Shown here piece after piece: positions 21,591 to 32,107 of a stretch of 64,000 nt of DNA. Below the pieces are notes generated by a model. The model did not search any database and had not been told where the DNA came from. It saw nothing but the letters and a program-made list of their open reading frames with translations. This DNA comes from Limnephilus marmoratus (Eukaryota; Arthropoda; Insecta; Trichoptera; Limnephilidae), in the NCBI GenBank assembly GCA_917880885.1, contig OU862917.1, positions 55,379,227-55,443,226 of the forward strand. Direction: 5' to 3'. Within the stretch, counting starts at the first letter, position 1. The number at the start of each line of letters is the position of its first letter. The translations under genes were made by a program, and so were the position numbers.

Positions 21591-21879
21591 TGGTAGCGGT
21601 AAATTCAATTTTAAATTACAATTTCGGAGTTTGAATGCAGCACCAACACAATACGTCAAATCTCTCAAGTTAAAATGGCAGTTAGATAATTTTGCAGGCA
21701 CAAATGAGAAGCTGTCAGATAGGTAATTTAGTATTTGAATTTTATTTTAAAAACCATATTTTTGTTAGTTGTATAATTTTGTATGGACGTAAGGGTCATA
21801 ATTGCAGACAAAATTGCATCATTAGTCCAAAAAGAGAAAATTGTCAGTTAGGTAATTTTGCAGTGGAAGCAACGATATG

Positions 21880-22490
21880 GTAAAAAGGATTGGTCCAATC
21901 ACTGTACCTTGCGGGTTTCCAAAGCTTGAAATCTCTTGATCACTATTAACACGATTGATTTTTACTACTTGAGGGCGGTTTTTTAAGTAGTTGGTGATCC
22001 ATTTAATCACGTTGCCTTTTATGCCAATATTATTTAACTTTTTTAATAGAATCTCATGGGATATGCCATCGAATGCCTTTCTGAGGTCAATAAATATACC
22101 CGCCCATTTTTAACCTTTATCTAATGATTTGTAAATGTATGAAGTTACGTTAGCAATGGCATCTTGTGTGCTGAGTGATTTAATAAAACCAAACTGGTTT
22201 TTGTGTAGTATTTTATTACTATCTAGGAAATTTACCAATTGTTTTTTTTTACTATTTTTTCAAAGTTTATTCGTTACTTGGTGTGGATCACCAGATTTGT
22301 ATATAGGTGAGATTATTGTGTTTTTGTAGTTCATTGGAAATATTCATTTCGTTAAACTCAAGTTTATTAAATGAGTGATAGGTTTTATTAAGTAAGATTT
22401 CATAGATTTTAACATCTGTGCCGTAATAGAATCAAAACCGGGAGACGAACCTCCTTTCATATTTTCTATTATTTTTTTAAGATTTCACAT
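21880..22490 (-). pseudogene. LINE-Z ORF2 reverse transcriptase, central part
   Basis: 'KWITNYLKNRPQVVKINR' and 'GNPQGTVIGPILFTI' (motif B, with N for the usual V) at 22010-21885. Upstream plus-strand complements encode 'AFDGISHEILLKK' type residues (22040-22085) and the entry region. Frameshifted near 22255 and 22480. Confidence 0.7.
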
Positions 22491-22497
22491 TCTGTTG

Positions 22498-23519
22498 TTA
22501 TTTCAAATGTTGAAAGTATATTACGTTTCTGTAAATTTTTATTTTTATGTTTTTCCGAGTTAGAAGGCTTATGAATATTTTTCGCAAGATTTTTTCCAAC
22601 ATTTGCAAAGAAGGAATTAAATATGTTTGCACATTGTTTAGGCAGTATATTGGCATCAATATTTTTTTTATCATGTTCGATGTACTTAATGTTTTGTGTT
22701 TTTTTTTGTATTGTCTATGGCCAAATTCACAGTTTTCCACATTTGTTTATGGTTATTTTCTGAAGATAATATTTTATTTTTAAAAAACTCTTCCTTACTT
22801 TTTTTAATACAAGATGTTAATTTATTTTTATATTTTTTATAGAAAATATATGCTTTTTCATCATGGGGATTTTTTAAAGTTGTTTTATAAAGTTTTTCTT
22901 TGTTTCTGATAGATATTATAAGTCCTTTGGTAATCCAAGGTTTTAAACATCTTAATTTTGATTTTATGTGTATTATTATTTCAGTTGTCGAATTTTTAAT
23001 GTGTTGTGACAGGATATTTTCAAAGTTACTCGAACATATTTCGGTATCATCACTCTTTAAAACATTGTTCCAATCTTCCTTTTTAAGTTTTTCTGAGAGA
23101 ATAGTCATGTCTATTGTTGATTTTTTGGGGATTAAATTATGTTTTTTATCTTTAATATTATTATTATACAGAAGTAAGCATGAATGATGATCAGTTATGT
23201 TAGTTTTCCAAACAATTGATTTTAATTTGTGAAGATCTTTAATGTTTACGTTTGTCCAAATGTGATCTAAACAAGATGGAGTATGTTCTTTTATTTCTCT
23301 AGTATTTTTATTTATGCAAGATATGAAATTTTGTTCAGTCATACAATTGATGTAATCAGTTTTGTTATTATTTTCTGTTTTTTCATTAATGTTCACGTTA
23401 AAATTACCCACGACGAAGCAGAGTTTATTTTTTAATTTTAATAATATGTATTTGAGATCATTAATAAACGTAATAATACTCGAGCCATGCGTTCTATAGA
23501 TAGCTATTAGATGGTATAT
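22498..23519 (-). pseudogene. LINE-Z ORF2 endonuclease end and linker
   Basis: A 241-codon frame (23411-22686) gives 'GNFNVNINEKTENNNKTDYI' (endonuclease GDFN-type motif with N for D), 'SCLDHIWTN', 'NITDHHSCLLL' (SDH-type catalytic box as TDH) and the lysine-rich linker 'KPWITKGLIISIRNKEKLY'. Bases 23302-23519 are repeated at 25356-25573. Confidence 0.75.
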
Positions 23520-23723
23520 ATTTTTGTGGTTATTTTTGTAATTATTTTTAACACTTTTTAGGATTATTTCAGAAGATTTATGTTTAATAGATTCTGAGCA
23601 TTTGAAAAGGGCTTGATCTATGTCAGCCGCAAGTATTTCAACGTTATGAACTTTGTCATCTTCAATGTTATAATTGAGTTAAAAAACACGTTTCTTTGAT
23701 GGTTAATTTATGATCAGACAGAT

Positions 23724-24218
23724 TTATAATTCTTTCATTAAATTTATGATTAGAAAAAACAATTTTATTAGGTGGGGGTGACACCCATCTAGTTTTTTGG
23801 AGGCGAGAATGAGATTTTTCAGTTTCTTGCGTAAGGTAATTTTCTTTTTGAATGCAGATTCACTTGCACAATTTCTGACTTTATCGTCGAAACAATCCCA
23901 TTCCATGGGATGTAAACTATTAATAAGTTCAGTATGTAAAGCTTTTAACAAAACTTGTATGTTATCTCTGATGTAGAACCACGATTTTATTTCTTCTTTT
24001 AACCACATTTTTTTTGCAAAAAGTATTGATTTGGAAGCTGATAAACAGTTGTTTTTAGTTTTTATATTTATATACTTTGGAAAAACGTTGTTTTTTACAC
24101 ACATTTGATTAAAATATATTCTGTACTTGCACATAAGTTTTAAATAATATTTGCCTTGGTATGCTGTACAAGCGTTCACAATTTTTTGTATTTCTTGGGC
24201 ACTGACTATGTAAGACAT
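23724..24218 (-). pseudogene. PLE-A N-terminal domain, duplicated copy
   Basis: Reads 164 codons from ATG 24218 ('MSYIVSAQEIQKIVN') through 'SLHPMEWDCFDDKVRN'. It differs from copy A in lacking the internal TAA, so it shows the N-terminal domain length better. The RT and nuclease are absent here because the duplicated segment ends at 23520. Confidence 0.7.
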
Positions 24219-24664
24219 TTTTGTTTTGAAAAGTTTTAATTTTCGATGTACATTTGTTACTTTAATTTTAAATTTTTTTGCGACTTTAATTTGTGCGCGT
24301 TAGAAACCTTAGAAATTAACAAAAGAATAAAATCTAAAATTAATTTAGTTAATAAAATAATAGCACCATGTAAATCACCTCTGCTTACGATGTTTCCATG
24401 TAATTTTGACTCCTCCCACAGTCCTCCCCCTCCACCAAATTCCCCCCTCCCACTACCCCCGCCTAATTAATTGTGTACTTGTATAGAACTTTTAAGTTAG
24501 TTTAAAGTTTGCTCGTTAATGATACGGACGTGTCGAAACCGGTCGCAAAAAAATTTAAAATTAAAGTAACAAATGTACATCGAAAATTAAAACTTTTCAA
24601 AACAAAAATGTCTAGAAATTGTTACATAGTCAGTGCCCAAGAAATACAAAAAAAAAAGAAAAAG

Positions 24665-25060
24665 GCATAGTTAGAGGAGTTTTTGGAAGTTTTGAACTTT
24701 TTAAAGTATTTATATTTTTCTTTTGTTAATTTATGAGGGCCGAATTATACCATGGTGGGTATTTAGAATTCCTACCTAATTTATTCAGAATGCAGGCGTC
24801 TATAAGTTGATATAAAAGTGAATAGATTTTTTTTGATGCCGTGTTCATATCACCAACCGAGAGAAGCTCATGCCAGTTTACCTGATCGAAAGATGTATTA
24901 ATTTTTTCGTAATCGCCGTGCCTAAAGACGTAAGCCCTTCTAAGCTCCTCCACTAGTAGAACGGGTTGAGAATCTTCTAAAATTAATGGTTCGTCACAAG
25001 CATAGACCGTAAGGAAGTAATTACATAGAACAAGGCCGAGAAAGTGACCATTAGTATTTG
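24665..25060 (-). pseudogene. LINE-W endonuclease/linker, duplicated copy
   Basis: Same residues as at 18535-18940 ('VEELRRAYVFRHGDYEKINT', 'KYPPWYNSALIN'). It carries the identical junction with LINE-Z 3' UTR, which proves that this is a copy of the nested junction and not an independent LINE insertion. Confidence 0.7.
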
Positions 25061-25355
25061 GATTTTTTTTTTAAAAATATATATATATTTTTTATTATTT
25101 TTAATAATAAGGTTTACATGGTATTTACATGATAATTTTACATCTCAGCTTTTTTTTACTACCCTTCCATTAAGAGCACTTGCTTGTGTATGGAAGGGGA
25201 GTGTACATAAATGCTATTAGCTATTAGCTATAAGTTAGCATTTAAATAATTCATTGTACATAAATATATGTGAGCTGCAGTATTTATTTTGATAATGGTG
25301 TGTATTTAAAAAAAAAAGAAAGAATGTTATGAAAAACTTAGGTACTTAGGTAAAC

Positions 25356-25978
25356 GTATTTTTATTTATGCAAGATATGAAATTTTGTTCAGTCATACAA
25401 TTGATGTATTCAGTTTTGTTATTATTTTCTGTTTTTTCATTAATGTTCACGTTAAAATTACCCACGACGAAGCAGAGTTTATTTTTTAATTTTAATAATA
25501 TGTATTTGAGATCATTAATAAACGTAATAATACTCGAGCCATGCGTTCTATAGATAGCTATTAGATGGTATATTGATTTTCCGAGTTTGAAATGTACTTC
25601 GATACAGTTTACCAAATGTATTGGGTGTTCTATTGTGTTAACAATACTAAATTTATTGTTTGCAAATATTATTATTCCCGAATTTTTGTTGATATCTACT
25701 TTGGTAGAAATATAATTGTACTTAGGTAAGTGATAAGACGGTGACTCAGCGTTCGTAAACGTTTCGGATAACACTATGAAGTCCGGTTTTTTAATTAAAT
25801 TATTTATTTTTAGAATTAGTTCTTCTAAATTTTTCTGAATGCTACGGATGTTTATGTGCATAATAATTATATCATTGATGTTTTTAGAAATAATTTTGTT
25901 ACATGATTCAGTACAAATACATTCATATTCTTGAATTTTAATATTTAATTCTAATTCGCTATTTAAGAAATCATCCAT
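25356..25978 (-). pseudogene. LINE-Z ORF2 endonuclease N-terminus
   Basis: ATG at 25978 ('MDDFLNSELELNIKIQ'). 'IIMHINIRSIQKNLEELIL' holds the first catalytic Asn of the apurinic-type endonuclease, 'DFIVLSETFTNAESPSY' the catalytic Glu. 'LIAIYRTHGSS' and 'FVVGNFNVNIN' follow; the usual GDFN is GNFN. The frame then runs into the duplication scar. Role in the family: nicks target DNA for primed reverse transcription. Confidence 0.8.
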
Positions 25979-26015
25979 TTAATTAATGTATTTTGCAAAA
26001 TTATATATAATTTTT

Positions 26016-27055
26016 TTATTCAATGTCGTAGTTTATTCTTTCTTTGGTTAATTTAAGCATGGAAGATCGGAACTTACATGTTTCGCTGTTTGTTCGGTGG
26101 TCTATTTCATTCATTTTACTGTTGAAGGAGTTTATTTCTTTCTTCTTGTTAGCTGAGTGACAATTAGCGCATTTGGGCGGCAGTTCCAGGGATTTACACT
26201 CGGAGATGGGATGATCTTCTGAACAGTGCTTGCATGTTGGTTTATTCATTTTATTGTAGCATTTTTGTGCTGTTTGTCCAAATCTTTGACAATGGAAACA
26301 TTGGGTAAGAAGATTACAATCGTTTACATAGATTCTCATGAATCCTAGATGAATTTTTTTTCTATTTATAAGATGTAGTCTCATTTCGGGATTTATTTGG
26401 AGAATTAAGTTTTTGCTGTTAGTTTTTTTTGTTTGTAATGATGGCTTTCACTTGTAATATTTTTTGTTCTGGTATTTTTCACATATCATTTTGATGTCGT
26501 TGTTTTGTTCAATGATGTCTTCTAAGAATTCTTTTTCGGAATAGTCTTTGTCAAGACCTTTGAATATTACGCATGGATCCGTTTTCACAAGTACCTCCGC
26601 TATTATGGTTTTGTCGACTTCATTTATCTTATCTTTTAATTTTTTTTGCCTCTTCTTTTTCTGGGCATGTTATTATAATATATTTTTTTGTTTTTTTAAT
26701 TTCACTTACTCGAATTCCCAACTGCGATATTTTAATTTTTTGTATTTTCTCTGTTATGTTTTCAGTGTCTTCTTCTTTTAAGCTTTTTTATTATTATAGG
26801 AAATCGTTTTTCTTGCGTTTGTGGTATTAAGTTTTTTACTGCCGAAGAGTATGAAAATGAGTTTTTTTGTATTTGGTTTTTTTCTTGAATTTCACATTTT
26901 TCTTGTAATTTTGCTAATTCTATTGCCATGTGGGATATCATTTCCGTGATGTTATTTATTTCTTTCATCATTTTTGATTTGGTTTCTTTGTCATTTATGT
27001 TTTGTTTCGCCTTAGTAATGAAGGCATGCGGATCAACCGCTTCCTCCATTTTCAC
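26016..27055 (-). pseudogene. LINE-Z ORF1 (gag-like, zinc knuckles)
   Basis: ATG at 27055 ('MKMEEAVDPHAFITKAKQN'), a predicted coiled segment ('EINNITEMISHMAIELAKLQ'), a degenerate middle (26760-26390), then from 26384 'CFHCQRFGQTAQKC', 'CKHCSEDHPISEC' and 'CANCHSAN', three CCHC-type knuckles typical of jockey-clade ORF1. It binds LINE RNA. Frame breaks in the middle. ORF2 begins 37 bp further on. Confidence 0.75.
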
Positions 27056-27485
27056 AGGTTATGAATTATTTTATTTTCGGTTAATTTATATATTTTTTAA
27101 ATTTGTCTGGGTTTGAAAGTGTTATTTTATTTGATCGCCGCTCACTCGCGTCCATCGCCGTTAGAGGTTTAGGCGACACTGACGACACATTTTATTGATG
27201 CAATCCAAAAAAATGCAAGAAGTCAATGAATGAAGCGCTAATAAGGGATAAGCCAAAGATATTCAAATGCAGAAGAGATATGCTATGGTGTCCGCGCAAC
27301 TGTCGCCGGACTACGCGCTAATTAGCGTAGTTTTCATACAAAAATAATTTGTGCATTTCGTTGATTTTTTTAAAATGTGCATTAATATTGGTTAAAAATA
27401 TATTTTGAATAAGGAAAGAATTCGTTCATTTAGTTTAACGTTCGTTTGGTTTATTCGTTAATTATTTGTTCTTTTAGTTTATTTG

Positions 27486-28100
27486 TTAATTGGTAAACAA
27501 TATCGGCGACACCCGGAAGCGCAGACCCACATAGTAAAAATAGCAGATAGCACATCTACTTATATTCCAATATCTTTGGGATAAGCGATCACTGGGTATA
27601 AAGGACGTGTTAGTGGGAGACTTACTCGATGAAATTTCAGTGAGGTTGAAGTCACCGAAGATAATAAATTTGTCCCAGGGAAACTGCAATGTAATTTTTA
27701 TTTTTTTTATTTTTTTATTTTTTTTATTTCATACAATTTTTGAAAATACACTTTTATGTTTTTTTCTTGATTACCATACTAGGCTAATGCCCGTGTTAAG
27801 TAGAAATTTAGGTGAGGAAGTTTTCCATATTTTCACGATATGTTGGTCCTTTAGGGAAATAAACACAACACATTTGAAGATTTGTGCGTTTAGGTCCTTT
27901 GGATTCTAATGTTATCCGGACGTCCTCAGCTTGTGAGCTACTAGCTCACGACGAACAGCGAGTAAGACACCCCCGCCCAAGCGCTGGCCTGTACAAGCGT
28001 AGTCTCGATTTCGGCGGTGTACGTCGTAGCGATCTTCAAATAGTTCTTCGTTGCGGATGCCATCAACGAGCCACGATTCAGTGAGAGCGATAAATTTTAG
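27486..28100 (-). pseudogene. LINE-W (probable) endonuclease 5' half
   Basis: Minus-strand: 'LKFIALTESWLVDGIRNEEL' (catalytic Glu), 'GQRLGGGVLLAVRRELVAHK', then in another frame 'GPKRTNLQMCCVYFPKGPTY', and after a ~115-bp A-tailed insert, 'DKFIIFGDFNLTEI' (GDFN). LINE-W lacks exactly this part, and LINE-Z lies between, so I infer that this is the 5' half of LINE-W. It could also belong to LINE-X. Confidence 0.6.
27686..27800 (-). mobile_element. Short A-tailed retro-insert in endonuclease
   Basis: About 115 bp with a long A-rich tail on the minus strand (aaataaaaaaaataaaaaaa) preceded by cgggcattagcctagtatgg. That looks like the last bases of a LINE 3' UTR. It interrupts the frame between 'YFPKGPTYRENMENFLT' and 'FPWDKFIIFGDFNL'. 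Confidence 0.6.
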
Positions 28101-29990
28101 GGAGATTTGCACATACGCCATTGCAATAGTCCAGTCGTTATACGACATAAGAGTTTACCAGCATCTTTGTGGCCTTAGTCGGAATATTTCTCCTAAGAGA
28201 TTTGATTTGGCGCAGGTGAAAAAAACCTGCGCTTACTGTTTTATTAATTTGGGATTTAAGAGAAAGATCTTGGTCTAGATGTACGCCTAGGAGTTTAATG
28301 CCATTTTTTGGGATAATGTTACAGCCCGAAGTAATAAGAGGAGATTTATCTAATATTGACTGACGCTTTTTGGTTGCTGTTCAAAGAAATTCTGTTTTGG
28401 TTGGATTAAGTTTTAATTTGTTCGAAGACATCTAGTTTGTTATGGCAGTGATGCACTTAATAGTGATATCTTTTAATTTATCTCTCTCGTTCGGTGCACA
28501 GTAGAAATAGATTTGCTGATCGTCAGCGTAGCAATGAGAAAGAAAACCGAATGATTCTATTATTTTGGCAACATCGTTGATGAACAAAATGAAAAGTAGG
28601 GGTCCCAGCACTGAACCCTGGGGGACTCCAGAAGTGAGGGTTACAAAGGGAGAGTTTTTACCACCAGCTAGTACAGATTGTGTTCGGCCACAAAGATAGG
28701 ATTTTATCCATTGAATAGTTTCAACACCCAGTCCAAAAGTTTTTTCCAGTCTTTCGATGAGGTTATTGTGGTCGATGGTATCGAATGCAGCACTCAAATC
28801 TAATAATGATAGTAAAGCTAACTTACCTGACTCATTTGCAAGCATCATATCTGACAACACACGCAATAGTTCAGTCTCGGTTGAATGATACCTCCTATAA
28901 GCTGACTAGTACTTTGATAATTCATTTTTGGCCAGATGGGCGGTTATCTGCCTAATCACAATTTTTTCCAGGACTTTTGACATGAATGATAAATTTGACA
29001 CTGGACGATAATTACTTAAATCTAGAGAATCTAATTGGGGTTTCTTTAAAATTGGGGAAACAAGGGCTTTTTTGAGCAGTTGGGGCACCTCACCTAAATC
29101 GAAAGTTTTGTTGAAAAGGAATACTAGGAATGGCACTACATGTTTCAGATACTTTTTGAGTAGTCACGTTGGAATCGGGTCTAATGCACATTGTTTGTTC
29201 AGAGAACTAGACACAACTTTGGTTACTTCCTCCAATGTAAGGTGTTTGAACCTCATCAGAGATTCGCCGTTGTAAGTGGTGAAGTTAGGTGGAGTTGCAG
29301 ACGCCGTCGTTGCTCGGATATTTTGGATTTTTTCTTGGAAATAGTCGGAAAAGTCCTTTGGACTGAACGCGGCTGTAGTTGAGTTTTCTGACTCACCCGT
29401 GACAGTTTTAAGCGAGTTCCAAAGTCGCTGGGGTCAGAATCTTCGATCTCAATATTCGTCGTCCAGTACTCTGATCTTTTTCTTCGAATCATCTCCCTGT
29501 ACTCCGATTGTACACTAACCCAAGCTTCCCTCTGGTCGGATAGTTTTCCGCTCCGGAAAATCCGCACAAGTCGGCGCATGGTCCTCTTCTTTTCCCGGCA
29601 TTCTTCACCAAACCAGGGATCAGACTTGCGAACAGCACAAGTTTTGGTCGAAAAGGGGGCATGTTTGTTTATAAGAGCAGTTAAGGTACCATTATAATAC
29701 TTCCATTAGACCGGATGTGGAAATGACATCGCTATTCAAATCATATTTCGCGAGGATGGATGACTTCAACTCTTCCTCGAAGATGTCGAGGTTAAACTTT
29801 CGCCAAGCTCTGGTCGTCTTCGTTTTGTAGACAAGTTTGGAAGGATTAAAATCCACTTCCGTATGTACAAGCCTGTGGTCCGAAAGTCCTACATCTATGA
29901 CTTCGGTTATTAGCGGTGGGTCTGTGTTCCTCGAAATAAAAATATCTCTTGCCGGTCTCCTTCTCCTTCTCGCTACCTTCAGCCTCACCA
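28101..29990 (-). pseudogene. LINE-X ORF2, CR1/L2-like
   Basis: From 29990 down: 'DPPLITEVIDVGLSDHRLVH' (endonuclease SDH box), linker 'SGKLSDQREAWVSVQSEY', then 'VSPILKKPQLDSLDLSNYRP' and 'VSNLSFMSKVLEKIV' (L2/CR1-type RT entry), 'LLDLSAAFDTIDHN' (motif A), 'SGVPQGSVLGPLLFILFIND' (B), 'HCYADDQQIYF' (C, intact), and finally 'RLDYCNGVCANLP' near 28110. Frameshifts and stops between blocks. The endonuclease start is missing. It abuts the LINE-W endonuclease at about 28100. Confidence 0.75.
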
Positions 29991-30066
29991 CATACCCCAA
30001 TTGGAGAAGACAGTCTCACTGGCTCCAGACGGGAGCAATTGAGCCTCTTGCGCGGCATTAACATAA
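29950..30066 (+). repeat. Retroelement 3'-end repeat R2, copy 1
   Basis: Contains caattggagaagacagtctc, ggctccagacgggagcaatt and cttgcgcggcattaac followed by a-run. The same order occurs near 61685-61765 and partly at 61895-61935. It is a short 3'-end copy of a retroelement; no frame. Confidence 0.45.
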
Positions 30067-30351
30067 AAAAACAACGGCGGGATTCAAAAATAATAAAGGA
30101 ACACCTAGATTCAAAAAAAAATCACCTAGGCAGCAAAGAGTTAATGGAGTTTTCGCCATATGACACAACAAACTATTTGTATTGCTGTTATTCAACATTT
30201 TTTGAGAATCAATTTACTATTACTATCAATTTACATTATCACATTTAATTTTAATAAAATTAAAAAAAAAATATATATTTAATTTTTATTAAAATTTGAA
30301 TAATTTTTTTTAATTACTAATTAATTTTCAAATCTTACACAATAAACCTTC

Positions 30352-30395
30352 GTTATGTATTCGGGTCAACGCAATCGTTGACCCGAATACATAAC
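30352..30395. repeat. Perfect 20-bp stem-loop
   Basis: gttatgtattcgggtcaacg, loop caat, then its exact reverse complement. Surrounding DNA is AT-rich and non-coding. It could be a terminator-like RNA hairpin, a transposon centre or a cruciform; nothing near decides. Confidence 0.6.
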
Positions 30396-30907
30396 AATTT
30401 GTTCAATATTATTATGTTAAAGTGATAAAATTACCGAATGTATTTTTTTGCCCAATTCTCCTCATTAATTTTCAGTATCGCGTTTATAAAACGGCATTTT
30501 GTCTTAGAAAAAATAGGTGCAGTTTTCCTACAGAGAGGTCACGATGAAGATCTGTTATTTTATTGGTAAATTGTTTTTACTTTTACTTGGAACAGATAAT
30601 CAAAAATACTATTTATTAAAATTATTGTTGTGAGCGCTTTTGTGAAATCCCAATAGTATTTTTTATTTGACTCTAAAACAGAAAAATATATTTTTTTTGT
30701 CCTACTAAAAAGTGTTCAACGGTGAGCTCTGGTGTGGTGAAATTTTGTTTTTTTTTCTGTCAGCAGTTTCAATGAAATTGCAGTTATTTTCAGCTGACTT
30801 CATTGTCTTCATAATTCAAAAATTTCAAATGCAACGATACTTAACGATATTTTAAGTTTTAGGATTTCTTCCGGTTTAAATTTTTTTTTAAATTAACTCC
30901 ACATAGG

Positions 30908-31180
30908 AGGCCCTGAGGAAAATAATTTCATTCAGGGTCTATGTCATCTGGGATGCTGTGTGGAAGGTCTTTTTGAGGAGAGAAAGGAATGAACATTGAT
31001 CTTGAAGAGACCCATGTTGTAGGAAGGAGGAAACACAGAAGCCGGCAAATAATTCCACAGCCGAGCAATTAAACACAAGAACGAGTCGAAGAAACGAACC
31101 GTTCTCATGTGACAAATGTCAACCGTGTACAAATGTTGGGCACGCGTTTGACGTGTTTCCCGACTATGCATCGTAAATGT
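30908..31180 (-). pseudogene. LINE C-terminal fragment (VFPPSYNMG family)
   Basis: 'QHLYTVDICHMRTVRFFDSF' and 'ARLWNYLPASVFPPSYNMGL', a common ORF2 end, then 3' UTR to cctcctatgtggagttaatt. The same family is at 44383-44905 (plus) and 53230-53440 (minus). No RT core. Confidence 0.75.
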
Positions 31181-31537
31181 AGCAGCTGCAGACCGGAACC
31201 ATTATGATTGGATAATAAATGTGAAAAAGGTGATAGGTACTTAATAGAATTCAGTATCTACTCATTCATTGAAAGTGCGAGTTTAATCATTTTAGGGAAA
31301 AACGCTTTTTACAAGGTATGCTTTCAAATTTATTAAGGTGCATTAATTGTGTGGCTTGTGCATGCACAATATGAATATAAATAAACAGTTTTGTCCATAA
31401 ACACTTAAATCTTTCAAGAATCAATAAAAGAAATTAATTAAAATTTGCCGGGCGTTTATTGAAATAACATTATCATATATGTACAAACAAGTACGTAACC
31501 CACCTCACTGATGATGTCTGTTCCGAGACGGGTACAT
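31181..31537. other. Non-coding spacer
   Basis: AT-rich sequence between two LINE fragments. No coding pattern or repeat recognised. Confidence 0.4.
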
Positions 31538-32068
31538 ATATTTATTTATTTATTTTTTATTTATTAATATTTCAACGCCCTGATGGGCTTTTACATATAA
31601 GTTTATAATACAGAGACAAAGTTGAACAATAAAAAAGATAAACTTAAAAAAGTTAACATCACATGAATGGAAGGTATAAAGATACATTTTAGTAAAAATA
31701 ATGCATTACAAAACAAGAGAAAGTTTTTAAAGTTGCAGATGGCATAAAATAGTACACATCGTGTATTTACAAAATTTACATAAAAACAATTCTTGACAAC
31801 TCAAATCAAATGTCACAGTACTTACATAAAAAAGAAAAGAAAACGGCAACAGGTTTTTATATTGTAGATAAATAAATAAAAATGTGCTATGTGATTCTCC
31901 CCAAATATCAAAATATACTAAATAAAAATATCGTTCAAGTGTTTCTTAAATAATGGTAACTTTGTATTAAATACATCGATACTTGAGGTGAATTTGTTTG
32001 CTAGTGTATGAAATCGTGGAATAGATGCATGTGTGAGGTAGTTGTTGGTTCCAGAACTATTGTTGCCG
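31538..32068 (-). pseudogene. LINE-V ORF2 C-terminus and 3' UTR
   Basis: Minus-strand: 'FGNNSSGTNNYLTHASIPRF' and 'TLANKFTSSIDVFNTKLPLF', stop at 31918, then ~380 bp 3' UTR to an (aaataaat)n tail at 31538. It rejoins 'PTRATKQNIVF' at 35756 when LINE-K is removed. Confidence 0.75.
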
Positions 32069-32107
32069 AATACTAATAATAATAATAATATAATAATAAT
32101 AATAATA

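Larger units (their letters stand above)
20102..21874. mobile_element. TIR DNA transposon inserted in LINE-Z
   Basis: 30-bp terminal inverted repeats with one mismatch: cgttgcttccaccgc... at 20102-20131 and its inverse at 21845-21874. Flanking atat on both sides may be a target duplication or extend the TIRs. A second copy of the TIR-internal motif (cagttagataattttgc, 21679-21695) forms a subterminal repeat. It splits the LINE-Z RT between motifs B and C. Inside are a DUF7869-like fragment (20935-21590) and a foreign LINE 3' end (about 20500-20890). Non-autonomous. Confidence 0.75.
23520..25342. repeat. Segmental duplication, copy B, inside LINE-Z
   Basis: Near-identical copy of 17391-19219, same orientation. 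It contains the PLE-A N-terminus (24218-23724, 164 codons open), inverted pLTR (24285-24650), LINE-W fragment (24953-24726 open) and LINE-Z 3' UTR (25065-25342). Direct repeats of 218 bp of LINE-Z (23302-23519, 25356-25573) flank it, with 13 filler bases (25343-25355). Confidence 0.85.
18946..27485 (-). mobile_element. LINE-Z, two-ORF LINE split by later insertions
   Basis: Minus-strand jockey-like LINE. ORF1 (27055-26016), ORF2 endonuclease start (25978), linker, RT (22010-20040), C-terminus (19525-19232) and 3' UTR to an A/T-rich tail near 18946 occur in order. Two later events split it: a TIR transposon at 20102-21874 and the 1.8-kb duplication at 23520-25342. Its 5' untranslated region probably runs from 27056 toward ~27485. 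It appears to lie inside LINE-W. Confidence 0.75.
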
